Shown: positions 6,658 through 9,050 of the stretch, one piece after another
Layout of the letters: the number at the start of each line of letters is the position of its first letter
How positions within the stretch are numbered: the stretch's first letter is position 1
Source of the DNA: an uncultured bacterium
GTDB taxonomy: Bacteria > Gemmatimonadota > Gemmatimonadetes > Longimicrobiales > RSA9
DNA: 9,050 nucleotides
Direction of reading: 5' to 3'
NCBI GenBank assembly: GCA_937995995.1
Contig: CALKIP010000035.1
Span: 1-9,050, forward strand
Program-made: the position numbers and the translations under genes
Notes under the pieces: model-generated
The model's database searches: none
What the model saw: the letters and a program-made list of their open reading frames with translations, nothing else
What the model was told of the DNA's origin: nothing

Positions 6658-7264
6658 CGTACCTCCGGGCGATGATGAGACCGAACACGATGTGCAACCC
6701 GCCGAACCCGAGGCCCATGAGTACATCGTTCCACGCCGGCGGTGTGAAGTAAGCCACCGCACCCATGGCCATGAAGCAGAGTCCCATGACGGGAACGATG
6801 CGCACGGAGAACGAGCCCGCGGTCATCACGGCGGTGCCGTAGAGCAGCAGCCATGTGCCGGGCAGCATCGCCATCTGGCCATTTCCGAGGAAGACCACGG
6901 TGAGCAATGCCCCCACCATCATGGGCGGCAGGAAACTTCGCAGGAACTTCTGCCCCGGACCCGAGAGGACCGGCACATTGGCGGCCCGCGCCTTCCGTCC
7001 GACGGCCCACGCCGCGATGACGAGCGACAGCACCGCCTCGCCCAACCAGATCGAGAGCCACGTACCCGGCGCCGCCGTGGCTGCCAACACGGTCGCGATC
7101 ACGGCCGTCACCCCGACCACGACGCCGCCCCACCCGGGCACGGCCGTAAAGGCTCCCGCCCGCTCCATCGTCTGGCGGATGAAGCGGAGGTCGTCCATCG
7201 CCCGGTCGTGGAGCGCGGTCGCCTCTTCCCGGCCGTCCAGGATACGAAGTCGTGGCGTCGCCAT
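6650..7264 (-). CDS. six-helix integral membrane protein of unknown function
   Basis: I cannot name this 204-residue inner-membrane protein. A charged, probably cytoplasmic N-terminus contains LRFIRQTMERAGAFTAVPGWGG (from 26). I recall this motif from conserved hypothetical proteins of Gemmatimonadota and Acidobacteriota, but could not check. Six hydrophobic segments follow: about 45-63, 69-89, 111-127, 133-150, 156-173 and 181-199. The protein ends in ARRYGG. No catalytic or metal-binding motif stands out. It is the first gene after a promoter candidate and overlaps the downstream winged-helix gene by 8 bases, so the two form a unit. It may be a sensor, a transporter-like target or a membrane anchor for the regulator's signal; none is shown. 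The ATG at 7264 has no Shine-Dalgarno site, which fits a leaderless message. Confidence 0.82.
   Translation of the reverse strand: MATPRLRILDGREEATALHDRAMDDLRFIRQTMERAGAFTAVPGWGGVVVGVTAVIATVLAATAAPGTWLSIWLGEAVLSLVIAAWAVGRKARAANVPVLSGPGQKFLRSFLPPMMVGALLTVVFLGNGQMAMLPGTWLLLYGTAVMTAGSFSVRIVPVMGLCFMAMGAVAYFTPPAWNDVLMGLGFGGLHIVFGLIIARRYGG
6662..6666 (-). promoter_or_regulatory. ribosome binding site deciding the winged-helix start
   Basis: GGAGG lies 4 bases before the GTG at 6657, inside the last codons of the membrane-protein gene. It fixes the start of the regulator and indicates coupled translation. Confidence 0.7.
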
Positions 7265-7270
7265 GCGCGT

Positions 7271-7299
7271 AGAATGTCTTGCCGCCGGCGCGGCGTCAA
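7271..7299 (-). promoter_or_regulatory. predicted promoter of the membrane-protein/regulator pair, possibly leaderless
   Basis: On the minus strand, TTGACG (7294-7299, five of six matches to -35) is separated by 17 bases from CATTCT (7271-7276, three of six matches to -10, including the key A and final T). Only six bases lie between the -10 box and the ATG at 7264, so transcription would begin at or next to the A of the start codon. This agrees with the lack of a ribosome binding site there. Confidence 0.5.
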
Positions 7300-7332
7300 G
7301 GCGATTGTGCGATTAGTGAAGAGAAGCGCCCT

Positions 7333-8406
7333 CTACGGTTCAACCGCCGCGAACGACCGCAGCACGCGGTCCACCTGTTGCGCCCGATCGACGTAGCCGT
7401 GCGTTCGAACCGCGCGCTCGCGGGCGGCGGCACCGATCGTTCGGGCCTGCCCGTCGTCTATGTGGAGCACCCAGCGGATCACATCCTCGGGTCCCTCGGC
7501 CACGAGCACCTCCCTCCCGGGCTCGAAGAACTCCTCCACCCCGACCCAGGAATCGGTGATCTGACAGGCACCCGCACCTGCCGCCTCGAAGAGTCGAGTG
7601 GCTGGAGAGTAGCCGTTCCGCGCCATTGCCTCGCGGTGAATGTTGAGGACCAGCCGCGCGGAGGCGTTCACCGTGTTGTGCAGGTCGGTCGGAACGTGGC
7701 CGATCCAGCGCACGTTCTTAGGCAGCGGTTTGTCTTCCCACCCGCTCCCGCCCAGAATGAAACGGTGCTCAGGAAGGGCCTCCGCGGCCTGGAGGAAGAA
7801 GTGATCGACACGCGCTTCCCTGTCCGGCAGCCGATTGCCCATGAACACCAGATCGCACGCGAGCGACGCATCCGGCGCACTCGGCTGGTGTACATCCGGG
7901 TCCAGTCCGTTGTAGATCGGGTGGCATGATCGTGCGCCGAGGGCGCGGTAGCGCTCCACTACCGGCGGTCCACCGCCGTAGGTGAAAACCAGATCGTAGC
8001 GCGGGATCCAGCGGCGCATCGGGTCCTCCGTATCGCCTTCCACTCGCTCGAGCGTGTGCGCCGCATCCACGTCCCAGAACGCGCGGAGCGGCCCCGACAG
8101 CTCGGCGGCCCACGCCTCGAGCACCTGGTCCCGCGCCCCGACCCCGCTGCACTTGATCACCAGGTCGGCATCCGCCGCTTCCACCTGGAGCGCAGCCAAC
8201 TCGTCGTCGTCCCGGTACACCCGGACCGCCACGTAGTCCGGATCCACTTCGAGGTCACGGTTACGTTGCCGGTCGTAGATGTCCGGCTCACAGAAGTGGA
8301 TCTCGTGCCCCAGCGCATGCAGCGCTCGGAAGATTCCGCGGTAGTAGGTGGCCGCGCCGTTCCAGTACGCGGAAACGATCGATGACCCGAAGACGTAGAT
8401 CCTCAC
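7333..8406 (-). CDS. CgeB-like GT-B glycosyltransferase (second copy)
   Basis: This 357-residue glycosyltransferase is a full-length paralogue of the protein at 4252-5346. It shares N16-G17-x-A19-T20-x-Y22-R23-G24 after the first strand, FWDVDAAHT (110-118) at the place of the other copy's DID motif, and FMGNRLPDRE (188-197). Its donor-site block is SPATRLFEAAGAGA (267-280), followed by DSWVGVEEFFEPGREVLV (285-302). It is expected to transfer a sugar from a nucleotide donor to a surface glycan or modified protein; substrates are unknown. The GTG at 8406 is chosen because AGGAGG lies 7 bases before it and homology starts there; the frame is open further upstream but reads as methyltransferase shadow. 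The start overlaps the methyltransferase stop as GTGA, so the two genes are translationally coupled. Confidence 0.9.
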   Translation of the reverse strand: MRIYVFGSSIVSAYWNGAATYYRGIFRALHALGHEIHFCEPDIYDRQRNRDLEVDPDYVAVRVYRDDDELAALQVEAADADLVIKCSGVGARDQVLEAWAAELSGPLRAFWDVDAAHTLERVEGDTEDPMRRWIPRYDLVFTYGGGPPVVERYRALGARSCHPIYNGLDPDVHQPSAPDASLACDLVFMGNRLPDREARVDHFFLQAAEALPEHRFILGGSGWEDKPLPKNVRWIGHVPTDLHNTVNASARLVLNIHREAMARNGYSPATRLFEAAGAGACQITDSWVGVEEFFEPGREVLVAEGPEDVIRWVLHIDDGQARTIGAAARERAVRTHGYVDRAQQVDRVLRSFAAVEP

Positions 8407-9050
8407 GACCCTTCCTCCTTCACCAGAGCCACGCCCACCGAAGTGTACGGATAGCCATGAAAGCGGCGCATCGTCCGCACCGTCTGCTCCCAGTCGACCT
8501 CGAGGTCGATCGCGCCATCGACGTGGAACCCCGGCACCTCCAGGATGAAGCGACGAAGGCGCGGCTCGTCGAAGACGCCCCAATCCACCCGGAAACTCCG
8601 ATCGGGGCCTTCGTACCAAATCTCCGCACCGGCGTCGTGGTAGTAATCGGTCGTCAGCACGAGCCTCCCCCCGGCCCGCAGCACGCGCTGAAGCTCGCTC
8701 ATAGCCAGGTCGATCCGCGCCTCTGGCAGGTGCTCGATGACCGAGATGCAGAAGGCGACGTCGAAGGCGGCGTCCTCGAAGGGTAGCGCCGTCAGATCCC
8801 CGGCCACGTACTCGACGCGTACCCCGTGCCCCGCACCGAGCCGGCGCTCCACTCCCACATCCACCGCACTCACCCGGTGTCCCTGACTGGCGAGGTAGAC
8901 CGGGAAGATCGAGGCGCCGCTCCCTGCGTCCAGGATTCTCTGCTCACCCTCCAGCCCCGCACGCTCGAGGGCCCAGGGGTACTCCCAACGCTTGCTCGGG
9001 TGAAGGTACGAGCCTGGCTCGCGTGCGACCATCGCATCCAGCACTTCCAG
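8403..9050 (-). CDS. class I SAM-dependent methyltransferase, 5' end possibly beyond the window
   Basis: This is a Rossmann-fold methyltransferase using S-adenosylmethionine; the substrate is unknown, perhaps a sugar or glycan because of the coupled glycosyltransferase. Numbered from the GTG at 9044 (213 residues), it shows motif I ILDAGSGASIFP (37-48), the acidic end of strand 2 in AVDVG (60-64), GDLTALPFED (82-91) with FDVAFCISVIEHL (94-106), and LRAGGRLVLTTDY (122-134). Before motif I comes SYLHPSKRWEYPWALE (12-27), a conserved-looking entry segment. The frame stays open to the right edge (residues L, E before the GTG), with an ATG also at 9032, so the true start may lie outside. The C-terminal part (140-213) is a variable substrate-side region. 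Its stop is shared with the next start as GTGA. Confidence 0.88.
   Translation of the reverse strand: MEVLDAMVAREPGSYLHPSKRWEYPWALERAGLEGEQRILDAGSGASIFPVYLASQGHRVSAVDVGVERRLGAGHGVRVEYVAGDLTALPFEDAAFDVAFCISVIEHLPEARIDLAMSELQRVLRAGGRLVLTTDYYHDAGAEIWYEGPDRSFRVDWGVFDEPRLRRFILEVPGFHVDGAIDLEVDWEQTVRTMRRFHGYPYTSVGVALVKEEGS
8414..8419 (-). promoter_or_regulatory. ribosome binding site deciding the second glycosyltransferase start
   Basis: A perfect AGGAGG lies 7 bases before the GTG at 8406, within the last codons of the methyltransferase gene. It excludes the 71-residue upstream extension of this frame. Confidence 0.8.

Noticed and set aside
5197..6675. A plus-strand open frame of 492 codons opposite uppS and the winged-helix gene
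   Set aside because: It is antisense to uppS, whose catalytic motifs are clear, and it shows the same arginine/proline-rich shadow composition.
8407..8619. A 71-residue upstream extension of the second glycosyltransferase
   Set aside because: It lies inside the methyltransferase gene in another frame, lacks family similarity, and a perfect AGGAGG precedes the GTG at 8406.

Overview
The window is strongly GC-rich, and every gene I can support lies on the minus strand, so transcription runs from high to low coordinates. The outer-membrane-type protein (signal peptide, terminal phenylalanine), the Shine-Dalgarno sites, the electron-transfer flavoprotein genes and the paired CgeB-like glycosyltransferases fit a GC-rich diderm bacterium. 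My best guess is Gemmatimonadota or a neighbouring phylum; that is an impression from gene content and protein style, not proof. I see no mobile element, CRISPR array, rRNA or tRNA.

In transcription order from the right edge: (1) A SAM-dependent methyltransferase, open at the right edge, overlaps by four bases (GTGA) a CgeB-like glycosyltransferase, forming a coupled surface-glycan pair (7333-9050). (2) A promoter candidate at 7271-7299 lies so close to an ATG that the message may be leaderless. It leads into a six-helix membrane protein of unknown function overlapping a small winged-helix regulator (6268-7264). A terminator-like hairpin with seven T lies over the regulator's stop codon. (3) Next come uppS (undecaprenyl diphosphate synthase), a second CgeB-like glycosyltransferase, and a predicted outer-membrane beta-barrel protein (3397-6237). 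(4) A separate promoter with a dyad in the leader drives etfB-etfA (1566-3308), closed by a perfect 17-bp stem terminator. (5) Last is a REC plus HD-GYP response regulator (155-1225), expected to hydrolyse cyclic di-GMP. The leftmost 154 bases hold no gene I can support.

The genes read as three themes. Envelope and glycan work joins uppS (lipid carrier), two paralogous glycosyltransferases, the methyltransferase and the barrel protein. Energy metabolism is represented by the ETF heterodimer, which passes electrons from flavin dehydrogenases to an acceptor not encoded here. Signalling is represented by the HD-GYP regulator and the membrane-protein/winged-helix pair. The least understood part is the membrane-protein/winged-helix pair. 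The most testable regulatory signal is the dyad at the start of the etfB message. Nothing here clearly amounts to a new defence or mobile system.
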